From Plasmopara viticola (Eukaryota; Oomycota; Peronosporomycetes; Peronosporales; Peronosporaceae): a stretch of 64,000 bases of DNA. The stretch spans positions 310,001 through 374,000 of the forward strand of contig MBPM02000008.1 of NCBI GenBank assembly GCA_001695595.3. The letters are read 5' to 3'. The notes below the pieces were generated by a model. The model worked only from the letters and a program-made list of their open reading frames with translations, was not told the origin of the DNA and did not search any database. The translations under genes were made by a program, and so were the position numbers. Shown in pieces: positions 1-10,514 of the stretch; position 1 is the first letter of the stretch, and every line of letters starts with the position of its first letter.

Positions 1-249
1 TCAAACTCATTTTACTAACACTCGTGGCGCTGTTGATAGGAAAATTCTGGCTTGTATCCCCTGTGGCAAGCGATTCCTGCGTTTTCTTGCCAGCTTGACT
101 GTCATCAATGCTAATCAAGTCAATCTCTCGAGTTTCGTCATTAATGTCACGAACATCGACGCTCGTATGTGCAAGATACAGACTTGATGTATTGCAATTG
201 ATGCCACGGCTACTTTTATTTGTTTAGCCTCGATGACAAAATCTTAGTA

Positions 250-1780
250 AATCTCCAAAGGTACATATAGCTTGTGTTGATACTCTCATTGGCTTAACTG
301 GTAGCCCATGAAAGTATTGTCACAAGCCTTTGGATCCCATTTGAGTTGCTTCTTTCGGTATAAGAGCATATATTTGGCAGCCTTAAAGACGCATGTGTTT
401 GTCACTTGGCTTGCACTTGTGCACAATTTTGAAGGAGATCTCGGTGTCATCTTAAATGACGAAATGCGGCTTTTGATGCAGATTAATAATACTCCTGCTT
501 CACCCCAACAAAACTTGCCCAGATTGGCATGGTGCAATAATCCGCGATCGATTTTAATCGTTATCTCGATGGTGCGCTCAGATGTACCTGCGCATGTAGC
601 TTGTAATGCATTTTTCGGACTACTCAGGCAGCCCTTTGAGACATTCGATGGCTTCGTCGTCAACGAAGAATAGATATTTGCTTCCACCTATATCGTCTTG
701 CTCCAAACAATGAAGCAAAGGAGCTCACATGTTTCTTAGTCATGTTTGTCTTAATTTTGGAAAACGTTTCTGAGTCATTCTCCTTGCTGATATCCGCGAT
801 ACATGCCTTGATCACTTGATCAAAATATCACTTGGTTTATAACACTGTGAACCGTCTCGCAAAGCACGTAACTTGGATCGTGCCTCATTCTTGCATGCGG
901 ATTACTGTATATTCAAGGTCTGTTATCGTCACAACTTGCCGTAATGCTTTGTGCACAATGTCCATGCGCGGGTCATCCGACATTACCTAAAATTTGCCCC
1001 TCTTGTGCATTTGATGCACCGTATGCAATTTTTTTAACTCTGTCACGTATAATACTCTCTTATTTCAGTACGCTCTAAGGTTTGCCTTTGGATTCGTTGT
1101 CATGGGTGAAACACGCGTTTGCCAGTGGCCTGGACACCTTCGATTGTGGTTTTGATGCCGTCTACTTCATAGATCTCACCAGTGTTCTGCTTATTAAGTA
1201 TCGTGATCTTAGTTTTGCCATTACCTTTGTGACGACTTGCTCCGCTGTCGACTGTCCACATTCCAGGCACACTTTTGCCTGCTGAAAGTTCACAATCCGA
1301 CGAAGCCGTGAAGGTGACATGGTCGTACTCGCATTGATCGCTGAAGAGATTGTAAACACTGTATATGCCACGTCCACGAGCTTGGCAACTGCGCATAACC
1401 TTTCGATTGTAATGCTTCTACTTGGCCCAGCAGCGCTTTGCTGAGGGCCTTAATATCCTGCAGTGTGTGCACTGGCAACATTTTGCGACACACATCTGCT
1501 TCTAACTCAGTCTCAACCAACATAATTTTGCCTCGCTGCTTGACTTGCTCATTTGTAAGCACTATATTTGTCCTGCGTCAACAATTCTGCATTGCTGATC
1601 TCCAAGATGAGCGTGACATTTTTGAGCTTTTAGACTGTGCAGAAAAAATATCGCATCGCATTTTTTTCTCCATCTTGACGCCTACAATTATTTCCTTGCT
1701 TAAGAGCTGTCGCATCAAGCAGAAGCGACCAGCATTTTGTGGCCTACCGGAAAGTGACTTACTCCGTGCCATCGCAGTCT
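250..1780 (-). mobile_element. Decayed Ty1/Copia retrotransposon (gag, protease, integrase end)
   Basis: Read on the minus strand, fragments appear in the normal Copia order. A gag-like stretch (about 1770-1300) is followed by the aspartic protease signature WTVDSGASRH (about 1258-1229). The C-terminal integrase region (687-286) shows a KLCTSASQ...FKAAKYMLLYRKKQLKWDPKACDNTFMGY-type pattern, as in the GKP/linker zone of Copia integrases. Frames break repeatedly and no LTRs are recognised, so this is a dead relic. The reverse transcriptase part is not seen here. Confidence 0.75.
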
Positions 1781-2449
1781 ACACTACCACACGTTATAAT
1801 CCACTAAATATTGAGCAGCATCAATCCAAATGCGATGTTGCTCGAATTGACGTAATTGTCTGAGGAATTAATGTCAGCAGAGGCCGTTATCATCTTGTGG
1901 TTGACGACATGTCATACCGCCTTTATACGAAACACGCTTCGCATGTAGCGGCTCCTCGTGGTAGTTGCCGTCACTAAAATTGTAGGCAGAGATTGTGATA
2001 GTGACTCAGCATGTAAAGGACATCAATCATCCTTTAAAACGAAGAGCAAATAGCTAATTGCAAAAAGGATTTTCATTGAAGGAAGTCGACAAGACCGAAA
2101 AAATATCATGGACATGTGCGCCGTGTGTCAAGCGCAGGGCAATTGATAACACGAGGTATGATAAAAAACAACAATTGTAGAGACCGTTGTGCAAGTCCAT
2201 GCGATGACACGGAGACATTCACTAATGCTGTGCGCAGATCAAGGGCTGAAGTATTGAGCAAGGCAATGTTTGAGAAATTGCGGCACTTACATCGATACTG
2301 ACGTCTGGAACGTTTTCAAGTGTTCGGCTGAGACCATTATACTGTACAATAAGTTGGTGTTCAGAACAAAACGAATGTGAGCGACGTATTGAGGCGTCTA
2401 GAAGCGCGGATACAAGCTCAATTTCGCCGATGTGACGGATATGTCGATA

Positions 2450-3440
2450 GTAACGGTGATTTTGGAACTTGTTGTACCGTGAAGGTTGCTACTAAAGCAT
2501 GGTGACATCCCGAAGGCCTATGCCAAGACAATAATAATTTAATTCATCATCCTAGCGGGTTGGAGATCAAAGATAATCAGCCGAAACGCTTGGTGTGATT
2601 GATGCGGGTGGATTCGTGCTCGAGCATACAGAGGAAGGCCATGTTTGAAGCAGGCAGATAATTGCGGAGTCAATCATAACGCACGCGACTTATCGACATC
2701 GGTTTAGAATCGTTTACAGCGAGACGTGTGCGCTTCTAGCGCGATGAATAAGGCCTGGCCGTAGTCGGAGTCAATGTCGACGACCTCTTCATCACAACCA
2801 AAAGAAGTACAACAGGCTAGCAAATCTTCTTTGCAATGTCAAAGCATTCCGTCGTGAACCTCGGACGGGTGTCAGAATCTCTTTGTTGAACGGCACTCGA
2901 CGGGCAAATGCGCTCTCAGTCAAGAGGAGGCCAATAGTGAGCTGTTGCTTAAGCTCATCATGGTGTCAGCGAATCTTAAATGGACATCAAGCGGTATCGA
3001 TAGCTACGATGAAGCCACGCCAGACAGTGCAGCTGCTCGATCCAGTAGGCCAAACATTTATTTGTGTCAGTCACGCATTATAAATTATTGTGTACGCGCG
3101 CAGAGGATTCGTTCGCGATTTAACAACGCAATTCAACAGATACATGCACATGCACCACACACATAGGTCTGGTGGCTGGTAAGGATATTTAGAAGCTATC
3201 TTAGGGACAGAGAAGAGTTGCACGATGCTAGTACCGGGGGCACAACGTACCAGTGTTGCTTGATTCTTACATTGATGCCGACTTTGCTACTGACAAGAAG
3301 ACAATTCCTCGCTGGTGCTGTCGTACTGCTAAACAATATGCCCGTGAGTTAGCTAGGAAGCGAAGTGGCGTCTCTCTACTGAAACGTGAACCGACTTTTC
3401 TGCGGTATTTAACACGGCACCCGAGAGATGCTTAAAGAGG
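2450..3440 (+). mobile_element. Decayed Copia reverse transcriptase/RNase H fragment
   Basis: At 2761-2790 the plus strand reads VVGVNVDDLF, matching the Copia reverse transcriptase catalytic YVDD box with Tyr replaced by Asn. About 470 bp downstream (3253-3310), LLDSYIDADFATDKKT resembles the start of the Copia RNase H domain (Y-x-DADWA-x-D). Between them are several frameshifted pieces that resemble the RT-RNase H connection. Stops and frameshifts show it is inactive. It lies opposite in strand to the relic before it, so they are separate insertions. Bases 1781-2449 contain nothing I recognise. Confidence 0.65.
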
Positions 3441-4058
3441 TCCGGCTTTGCCATGCAGATTGCACGAGGACAGCCAGATCGTCCATAGGTCGAAGATTAG
3501 GCTTCGCTCAACACATAGATGTGCATCTTAAGTTTTGTGAAATACTTCGCTTGTCGTGGGATAGTGGTGATATGTCGGAGCTTATGCTCCCAGATTCGCT
3601 TACATAGGCGCTGCTCATCACAAGCTTTCGGACTTACGAGCACTCGTAGACTTGCGCTAGATGTGGCGGTGGGAATATGCTCGCGAGAAGGGGTGACTTT
3701 AGTTTAGGTTGCGCGAGTGTATCTACGACCCTACGACGACTACGTCCGCATAAAGAAAAGGCCAAGAGATAGCACCGGGTAGCAAATTAATAAATTTATA
3801 TGTAATCGCTCCTTCTACTGCGCACTTCTTTAAATCAACAGCAGCGGCCTTATTCATGGCGCAGAAGCTGGAACAGGCCATTGCTGTTTTTGTACTAGTT
3901 AGAACAGACAATATTAGATCCATGTATGGTAATAGTCCGGATACATTTAAGATCGCGATTTGCTCTCAAAATACGAAGATTAGCCTAAATGAAGGATCAC
4001 AATAAAATCGTATTGGGTATTTAATTTATAACGTAATTTGTGTGTGGCATCACCAAAT
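3441..4058. other. Spacer upstream of SmD1; one small unrecognised open frame
   Basis: No recognised gene. A 66-codon ATG frame on the minus strand (3923-3723) has a moderately hydrophobic C-terminal half but no motif I know and no supporting splice sites. I treat it as probably non-coding. Confidence 0.3.
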
Positions 4059-4075
4059 TATCATTTTGCAGATTT
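4059..4075 (+). promoter_or_regulatory. Oomycete-type initiator (Inr) before SmD1
   Basis: TATCATTTTGCAGATTTT starts 30 bp before the SmD1 ATG. It matches the YCATTYY core followed by CA and T-rich bases that is typical of oomycete initiator elements. The assignment rests on motif and position only. Confidence 0.4.
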
Positions 4076-4088
4076 TCGCGTGGTCACC

Positions 4089-4625
4089 ATGAAGCTCGTC
4101 AGGTGTGTGGGCGCCGCTGCCACATGCTAGGAGAAATTCACATCGAATTCACGTGTATTGTATTGTTATATAATGTGGATCTCTAATTTTCTTTCTGCTT
4201 GCGCTTTCATACCATCGCAGGTTTTTGATGAAGCTTTCGAATGAGACAGTCACGATCGAGCTTAAAAATGGAACGATCGTGCATGGGACCATTACTGGTG
4301 CGAATCTTCATGATGGGAAGCTGTATTGACTCATTGTTTGTCTAAAGTATATATGCGGTTGTGCTTTTGCAAGGCAGGCGTGGACATTAGCATGAACACA
4401 CATCTGAAGGCGGTCAAGATGACCGTAAAGGGAAAAAATCCTGTAAATTTGGATTCACTGAGCATCCGCGGCAACAATATTCGCTACTATATATTGCCGG
4501 ACTCGCTAAATTTGGATACCCTGCTGATCGATGATACCCCGCGTGAGAAGGTGAAAGCAGGTGCTCCAGTCGGAAGTGGACGTGGCCGTGGTCGCGGCCG
4601 CGGAAGGGGACGCGGTCGTCCGTAG
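4089..4625 (+). CDS. SNRPD1: Small nuclear ribonucleoprotein Sm D1
   Basis: Core Sm protein of the spliceosomal U1, U2, U4 and U5 snRNPs. It forms a heteroheptameric ring on the snRNA Sm site. Three exons by GT-AG splicing: 4089-4102, 4221-4297 and 4378-4625, giving 112 residues. The first exon encodes only MKLV plus two bases of the next codon. Splicing restores [20 protein letters not shown], which is nearly identical to the family N-terminus (Sm1). Exon 3 begins in [14 protein letters not shown] and carries the Sm2 motif [13 protein letters not shown]. The tail is the GRGRGRGR repeat that is the usual target of symmetric arginine methylation. Length fits the family (about 115-120). Both introns are short (118 and 80 bp). 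An ATG call on the third exon alone would miss a third of the protein. Confidence 0.95.
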
Positions 4626-4945
4626 TAGATTTTTGCAGTTAATTCGCTAACTCTAAGCTGAGCGATACTGGCGTGATTTAAAGGAAAAGGCATTGAAGCA
4701 CACAAAATCAGATGAAGCACAATTTGTTGTTGGCATAAGAGTTGCCATTCCTGAGAGATATGCGGCAGATGCTGATGGAGGCATTGTTCTTTTCTTAAAT
4801 TAATGGAGCGCGACAGTACATGAATGAAAGTGGCAGACTGTTAAATTCGTTTTTGCTTAGCACATGCGTGCACTTTGATTTCCGAATTATTGCGATAGCA
4901 TACCGCACCTAAGCGAACAAGTCTAGTTAGGTAGCAAATTTAAGG

Positions 4946-6004
4946 ATGCCGCAACCAAATAAGCGCAAGGCTGAGGAAGTCGCGGCCGCCGCGGACGCCA
5001 GCAGTTTTTTAGAGGAAGCCCAACGCTCTGTAAATTTCCTGTTTGTACCTGTTGTCGTTTTGCCTGGCGATGACGTGACAAATATGGTTACTAAGAATAC
5101 CCGTCGCGTTAAACTTGGTGCGTGGCTGGCATTGAATGGAGGAGCAACGATGCGATGGTGACTTGAATTTGTTTGGACAGGTGCTGGGCTGAAGCAAGTT
5201 TCGTATGAGCGAATCGTGTGCACAAATGCTGGTGTGCTGCGTTATCGTCCATCTAATCGTTATTGGATCGACTACAATTACAAGCGCGTACGACCGCGTT
5301 GATGTCATTACATTAACATTAGTCAATTGACTTATTCTCTTATTGAAAAGTACGTTGCGTCATTGGACGACAATGTCATTGGCATCGTGACTGACCGCAA
5401 CGCCGAATTTTACCGCGTGAACATCGGAGCTGCGTACGTTGAATGTTTCTTCGCCATTTATGACGTTCTAACTTTCCTTTACTTAGTGCCAACGCTACTT
5501 TAGGCTCACTTGCATTTGATGGTGCAACCAAAAGGAATCGTCCAAGTTTACGTCTCGGATCTCTTTTGTATGCTCGCGTGAGCAAGACTAATCCAAACAT
5601 GGAACCGGAAATTACATGCGAAGGTGCGATTGAACGCATCTTAAGATTCATTCACACTTTATCGCATTTATACCTGTAACTTTGTAGCTCCTGCGAGTGT
5701 AACTAAGAAGGACTGGATGACTGGATTGGCTATTTACGGCGAATTGAACGATGGCTACGTATTTAAGACGTCGATTGGCTTGGCAAAGTCGCTACTGCAC
5801 GAAGATTGTCAGGTTTTAGCGTCGTTGGGCACGAATCTAGCCTTTGAGGTGGCTGTTGGGATAAATGGTTTCGTATGGGTCAATGCCAAGACTACGAAGA
5901 ATATTACGATCATCTCAAATGCCATTATGAACTCGGAGACGATGGATCCTGGCCAGATTAGCGCTATGGTGTCGCGGCTTGTAGAAGACGCCGATGACGC
6001 TTAA
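4946..6004 (+). CDS. RRP40: Exosome complex component RRP40 (EXOSC3)
   Basis: RNA-binding cap subunit of the 3'-5' RNA exosome, acting in rRNA processing and RNA turnover in nucleus and cytoplasm. Five exons fit: 4946-5117, 5181-5287, 5351-5433, 5487-5623 and 5688-6004, all GT-AG. The N-terminal S1-like entry segment contains VVVLPGDDV and GAGLKQ. The S1 domain contains the strongly conserved DDNVIGIVTDRNAEFYRV and FDGATKRNRP. It is followed by the GSLLYARV...NMEPEITCE block and a KH domain in the last exon (GINGFVWVNAKT). These blocks occur in family order with the right spacing. The gene lies 320 bp after SmD1 on the same strand. Confidence 0.93.
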
Positions 6005-6155
6005 ATATAGAAAAAATGCAGACTCAATCTTCCATTTTCCATCGTTAACACAAAAAATGGCATCAAATTGGCACGATGACTCTCTCAAGTGAGTTATTTC
6101 AGTAGTTACAGTCTTATCGCGCCTCTGTAGTGTTGCATTTTAAACGTCCGAAAAC

Positions 6156-6848
6156 ATGATGTCTTCAAATGACGACGCTAAGGGTATGATTGCCCAGGAA
6201 GAGCGCGAGTTGCGAAGGGTATTTGACTACCTCTGCTCTTACCGCCAAAAGAAAAGATTAATTCATTTAATAAATGACTGCAAAGAGCGGCGTCAGCGCT
6301 TGGAGGTCAGTAGGAGCAATGTCGAGGTGGCGGGATCTCTCAATGAAAAAAAAGCCAAAAGGACGCGTGAAGACGTTGAGGTTGAGCTTCGTAAAATTGA
6401 GCAGACGCTGGAAAAGGCTATCGGCGATCAAATGTCAATGCAAAGCAATAGCACCAATCATCGCGTGATCAAAAATGAGGACTTGTATGAGGCCATCAAA
6501 GCCTTGGGTAAGGTGTGCTCAAAGAAGGAGATTAATGACATGATATGGGAGGCCGACGAGAATCTTGATGGTGTGGTGGACTGGGAGGAATTGCGTGCCA
6601 TGTTTAACCGCAACTTGCTGGACAGAACGGAGCTAGAGCCAGCCAATCTTTTTAACGTCGTCCAATTTATGACGTACGACAAGAAAAATTGCGGAGTCAT
6701 CACTGCAGACGACACCATGGCCATTCTCTTTGCGCGCTATGGTCAGATGCAGCTTGAAATGCGCATGAAGCAGCTGTTTGGTGACAGTGATGAACTCACC
6801 TTTGTAGATTACTTGAAACGCGTAGGTAAAAAGCGAGTGAAAGCGTAG
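6156..6848 (+). CDS. EF-hand calcium-binding protein with N-terminal coiled coil
   Basis: A 230-residue intronless protein. Residues 12-90 are charged and helix-rich (RELRR...KKRLIHLINDCKERRQRLE), likely a coiled coil. One canonical EF-hand loop is visible at residues 134-145: D-x-N-x-D-G-x-V-D-x-x-E, so calcium binding is expected. A second, degenerate loop sits near 175-186 (DKKNCGVITADD), with Cys at position 5 and Asp instead of Glu at position 12. The end is basic. I do not recognise a specific orthologue. Calmodulin-superfamily membership is supported but the target is unknown. The start is the first of two adjacent ATGs; an in-frame TAA lies just upstream, which excludes a longer N-terminus without splicing. 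Confidence 0.8.
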   Translation: MMSSNDDAKGMIAQEERELRRVFDYLCSYRQKKRLIHLINDCKERRQRLEVSRSNVEVAGSLNEKKAKRTREDVEVELRKIEQTLEKAIGDQMSMQSNSTNHRVIKNEDLYEAIKALGKVCSKKEINDMIWEADENLDGVVDWEELRAMFNRNLLDRTELEPANLFNVVQFMTYDKKNCGVITADDTMAILFARYGQMQLEMRMKQLFGDSDELTFVDYLKRVGKKRVKA

Positions 6849-7095
6849 AACTACACGCATTAAGTCTTTACCAATTCTTGTGGGTATATAGGTACTGCTA
6901 GCGAAAGCTAGTTATTTTTCCTTATTTCCAAAACAACACATGGATGAGACAAGTCCATAGACACTGCTTCGACCCAGCAAAAACCATTCTCTCATTCTTA
7001 TTGTGTGTCCCTCTGCTCACCTCTTCTTCACTATCGTTGGCTTTAAAGTGCTCTTTTTTTTGGCAAACGGATGGACAAGCCAGTATATACTAGAC

Positions 7096-7944
7096 TTAGC
7101 CTAGCGTTAGGCCTAAACCAAACTTGTGCGAGTCACCTTCGAAGTTCTTCGCGTCCACGTGCACACTGGTGGTCAGCGTGACATACGGACGCACCCTTTG
7201 AATAGAGGCCAACGACAAAAAGCCTTCCGAATTGATCTTGCCACAGTACGTGGTGTCATTGTCAACCTTGTACCGACCACCCACGACCAGCGTGTTCGAA
7301 GCCGACTTCAGATCGTAGTCCAACACAGCAGCGTACACCGTATGGTGCGAAAGGTGGTGGTGGAACGAAGCCTGCACCGCGGCAAGGTTCTTCTTGGTCA
7401 CAAGGGTTGTGACATAGTCCGCACCCGTGTAGCTTGCGCCCACGTTGTGTTGCACAATAGCCGACTTGTCCACGTTGAACGCGGTCTGACCCCCGACAGC
7501 AAAGCCATTTTGCGATAGCACAGCTGCGGCAGAGACAGTGTTAGTTACAAAGTCCGCGTCCGTGTTAAAGGCAAAGTTCCTCTGTTTGTACTCGGCACCG
7601 AGCACACCGACCAGCTTGGCATTCGTGTTTTTAGCGATGGAGCCGTCCTCAATTTTAAAGGTCAGCTTTAGGCCCTCAGTAAACACGTTCGGGAGCTCAG
7701 CTTCCGTGAGTACGCGGCCCTGAGTTGTGATCTGTAGCTTTTTAAAAACCACACCGCTAGCGTTGTGCGTAAAGCCGCCTGAGACCTTCGCCAGGATCGA
7801 CTTGTTGGTGTTCAGCGCACCCTCCGTCGTGAATGACACACCGTTTGAGGCCTTGCTTTTGATCTTAAGCTTGCGCGAGAAGTCGTAGTCATCGCGCAGA
7901 ACATTCTCTGCCGTACTAGCAAGGTCCTTGAATAGTGCAACCAT
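7096..7944 (-). CDS. VDAC: Mitochondrial outer-membrane porin VDAC
   Basis: Voltage-dependent anion channel, passing metabolites such as ATP, ADP and phosphate across the mitochondrial outer membrane. The single exon encodes 282 residues, the usual VDAC length. It opens with MVALFKDLASTAENVLRDDY (N-terminal helix and DYDF), followed by many alternating polar/hydrophobic beta strands. It ends with a KFGLGLTLG beta-signal used for SAM-dependent assembly. No signal peptide, as expected. The gene is convergent with the EF-hand gene: stop codons are about 250 bp apart. It marks the edge of the first gene island; a desert of about 16 kb follows. Confidence 0.95.
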   Translation of the reverse strand: MVALFKDLASTAENVLRDDYDFSRKLKIKSKASNGVSFTTEGALNTNKSILAKVSGGFTHNASGVVFKKLQITTQGRVLTEAELPNVFTEGLKLTFKIEDGSIAKNTNAKLVGVLGAEYKQRNFAFNTDADFVTNTVSAAAVLSQNGFAVGGQTAFNVDKSAIVQHNVGASYTGADYVTTLVTKKNLAAVQASFHHHLSHHTVYAAVLDYDLKSASNTLVVGGRYKVDNDTTYCGKINSEGFLSLASIQRVRPYVTLTTSVHVDAKNFEGDSHKFGLGLTLG

Positions 7945-7983
7945 ATTAAAAAGGGCTTGCTAATGACTGCGCTGTCGATTCAC

Positions 7984-7998
7984 TTCCGAAAATGAAGC
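7984..7998 (-). promoter_or_regulatory. Oomycete-type initiator before VDAC
   Basis: On the minus strand, GCTTCATTTTCGGAA lies about 40 bp upstream of the VDAC ATG. It fits the GCTCATTYY-type initiator of oomycete promoters. Motif and position only. Confidence 0.4.
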
Positions 7999-8000
7999 GC

Positions 8001-10235
8001 GAGCCGCACACCACGCTGACTTTGGCTCCACACAAAATTCCCCCCGCTCCCCTCAAAAAGTGATACTTGTCTAATCAACAAATCAAAACAATGTCATACT
8101 TTGGTGATTACATAAAGCTGAGCTTTTGCGTCAAAAGCTGGCTACAGCAACCTATCAAAGTTTATATACGCAAATAGTTAAAAGATAAGATACTCAACCC
8201 TAATTAGAATGCAGAATTGAATTTCACTTGCCTAGAAAGGGTCGTAAGTAGGACTAAATCATAAAAGGAACTATTGAGCCCTTTTGAAACCGGACGTCGT
8301 TCACTTTAGTGTCGTGTTTCTTTCTGCACGTCTTCTCGGTGCAAGTCGCTGTATTTTCTTGCAAATAGATTGCTTCTGTGACAAAAAACGCAAATCCATT
8401 GTGTGTGATTGTGATTTAAATGGGATATCAACCTTATAAAAATGCACAACAGCAAAGATCAAAAGCCCGATTTTATCTACCGAATCCTTCGCCAGGCCGC
8501 GCAAAAATTATACATAAACGAGCTACCAACAGCGCAAATGCATCGGTAAGGTCGTCGGTGAGGCGGCCATATTCTGAGTAGCTTTAACCCACTGGCTCAC
8601 TTAGCAAAGTGTGCAGGCCACGGTGGGTAATTACTTAGCAGAACGTCTTTTTTCGGACCGAGACGATCGCAACGCGGTGTATATTGAGCCTATCAAATGC
8701 TAGAGTATTTAAGATTTTGATCGTGAGGAGCCATCACATGATGTAAGCTACCTTTATTATCCTGTAATGCATCATCTCGGTGACCGATAAAGCCTCGCAC
8801 CAAACCGCGCCAATTTTTTCTCGGGTCTTTTACTTATCGCTATCCGTACCCGTTAAGCAGAGCTAAGCACACGTCGTTGCACCTTAACTACTACAGATTC
8901 GATTCGGTAAAGACAAGGTCATAGTTCCTATATGAGTTAGCTCGCTGACTGAGCTACACGATGTCGCATAAAGCATAGCAATCTGCTTTCTTGGCTTGTA
9001 CTTCACACAAAGATAGAGTAAGAAGAAGATCTAGCCGGCCATTCTCTGAGATAAGAAAGGCGAATGTGTTTTGGCATCTGCTTAAAGCCGTCCAGTGCTG
9101 ATGATAAAATCTGATCGACACAGACGACCCTGAGCGGTCGCTCTTAGTACGGCAAGGCCAAGATTGACGCCTGTAGCCTTGACTCTGTCAAACGCTGCTG
9201 AGATCTGGCTCTCCAAAAAAATTGTTTTCTTGAATTCGCCTAGCCAATTCTGCGTGATTTGCACAATTTTGTGTGAGTAATTGGCTAGGTCAAAACACTT
9301 CTTCTTTTTGAGACTATAATAAAAGCCTGCTAATCTACAATGGCCTAGCGTGATTTCAGAGCACCATAAAATGATATTTTCTGTGCCGATGATTCTGCAT
9401 CAGCGTAAAGCTTATTCATGTGCATGCACTCAAACACTGCTTGCAAGTGAACGATAGGGTTTTCCACGTCGGCTTCTCATTTGCTTCTTCCTTGCGTACG
9501 CACTATGGAGCGTCAACACTTACGTCACCAGAACATTAAACGTCGCAGGCGAGTTTAAGAGCCTTCGGAGCATGACCTAATACTTCTAGAGCACACATTG
9601 ACAATGGTGAATGGTATAACACTCACAAAGATCGCTTAAGTCGAGCGCACTATACATTGTACACCTTCCGCCATTTTGAATGGCCACACATTCTCTGTAG
9701 AAATGCGAGATGGTCACCGCACTTGGCATATTGAAAGGTTGTACTTACTTTGATGTTCTGACATAGAATGTCGGCTTAGGGTGGGGCGACTGACTTTTCC
9801 ACCTCGTGCTTTGCACAAAGATTGCGTAAATGCCGTCACATCACTCCTTTTATTACCTTGACACGCAGTGCTCTAAAATCAAGTCAATTAAATGAAGTAA
9901 ACTTCTGTAATGTACGAACGCCGAAGGTGCGCCTCTTTAAACCACATTTTAATTTATTAAATTAAAAATTGAATGGACCCAATGAATGTATTAAAAATGA
10001 ATACCCAATGTTTGCGCTATGTGTGTCTCCCAAGACCGCTTGTTTTTGTTGGATCAAGTGATCATTTGCTGTAGACTTTACAAGTCTTTTCGAGCCCTTC
10101 CATGAGCATCTCAATCAGCACAAGCAGAGGAAAGGCTGATCTTGCCTTCGATCATACTTTTACAAATCTGGTTGAGTGCACATAGACGAGCGCTATGGTC
10201 AATTACCAACATATCGATTATAGACCCTTCCCGTA
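8001..10235. other. Gene desert, nothing recognised
   Basis: No open frame above about 67 codons looks coding on either strand. No tRNA-like box pair or recognisable transposon domain was found. The sequence is probably decayed repeat material, but I cannot assign it. Confidence 0.5.
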
Positions 10236-10261
10236 TTAAAGATTTAAGCTTTTGAATCTAA

Positions 10262-10514
10262 ATCCTAGGGCCAACGCTGTCTTTCAAGCGAGATGCTAGT
10301 ACCGGATTCCGTACTCTTCATTACAAAATACCACTTCTTGGATAGCGGGGCGCCCAATTTATCTAACCCATCTAGGTGCGGGTCCCCCTTTCTTGCACGA
10401 TCGCTCGAGTGACCTATCTTCGGCTGCCTCAATCTAGATCCTATGGAAATCGATCGAACCAGGTACCTCCCGGTCCTTGGTCGAGCAACGAGCCACTCGA
10501 TCCATCGGGTCGGT
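10262..10514 (-). mobile_element. tRNA-derived SINE, family A, copy 1
   Basis: On the minus strand a Pol III type-2 internal promoter is present: A box TGGATCGAGTGG (10504-10493) and B box GGTTCGATCG (10460-10451), separated by 32 bases. The spacing and the GTGG-x-CGAGTGG A-box context resemble Ser/Leu tRNAs. The body shares blocks with the copies near 29.6-29.9 kb and 53.5-53.8 kb: GGACCGGGAGGTACC, AGGATC near the B box, GGGCGCCCC, and GAGTACGGAATC followed later by AGACAGC. I see no clear target-site duplication here. The 92-codon minus-strand frame across it is not a gene. Confidence 0.7.

Noticed and set aside
6057..6155. Possible upstream exon of the EF-hand gene (ATG at about 6057 with GTGAGT donor)
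   Set aside because: No acceptor gives a continuous frame into the EF-hand ORF; an in-frame TAA lies before 6156.
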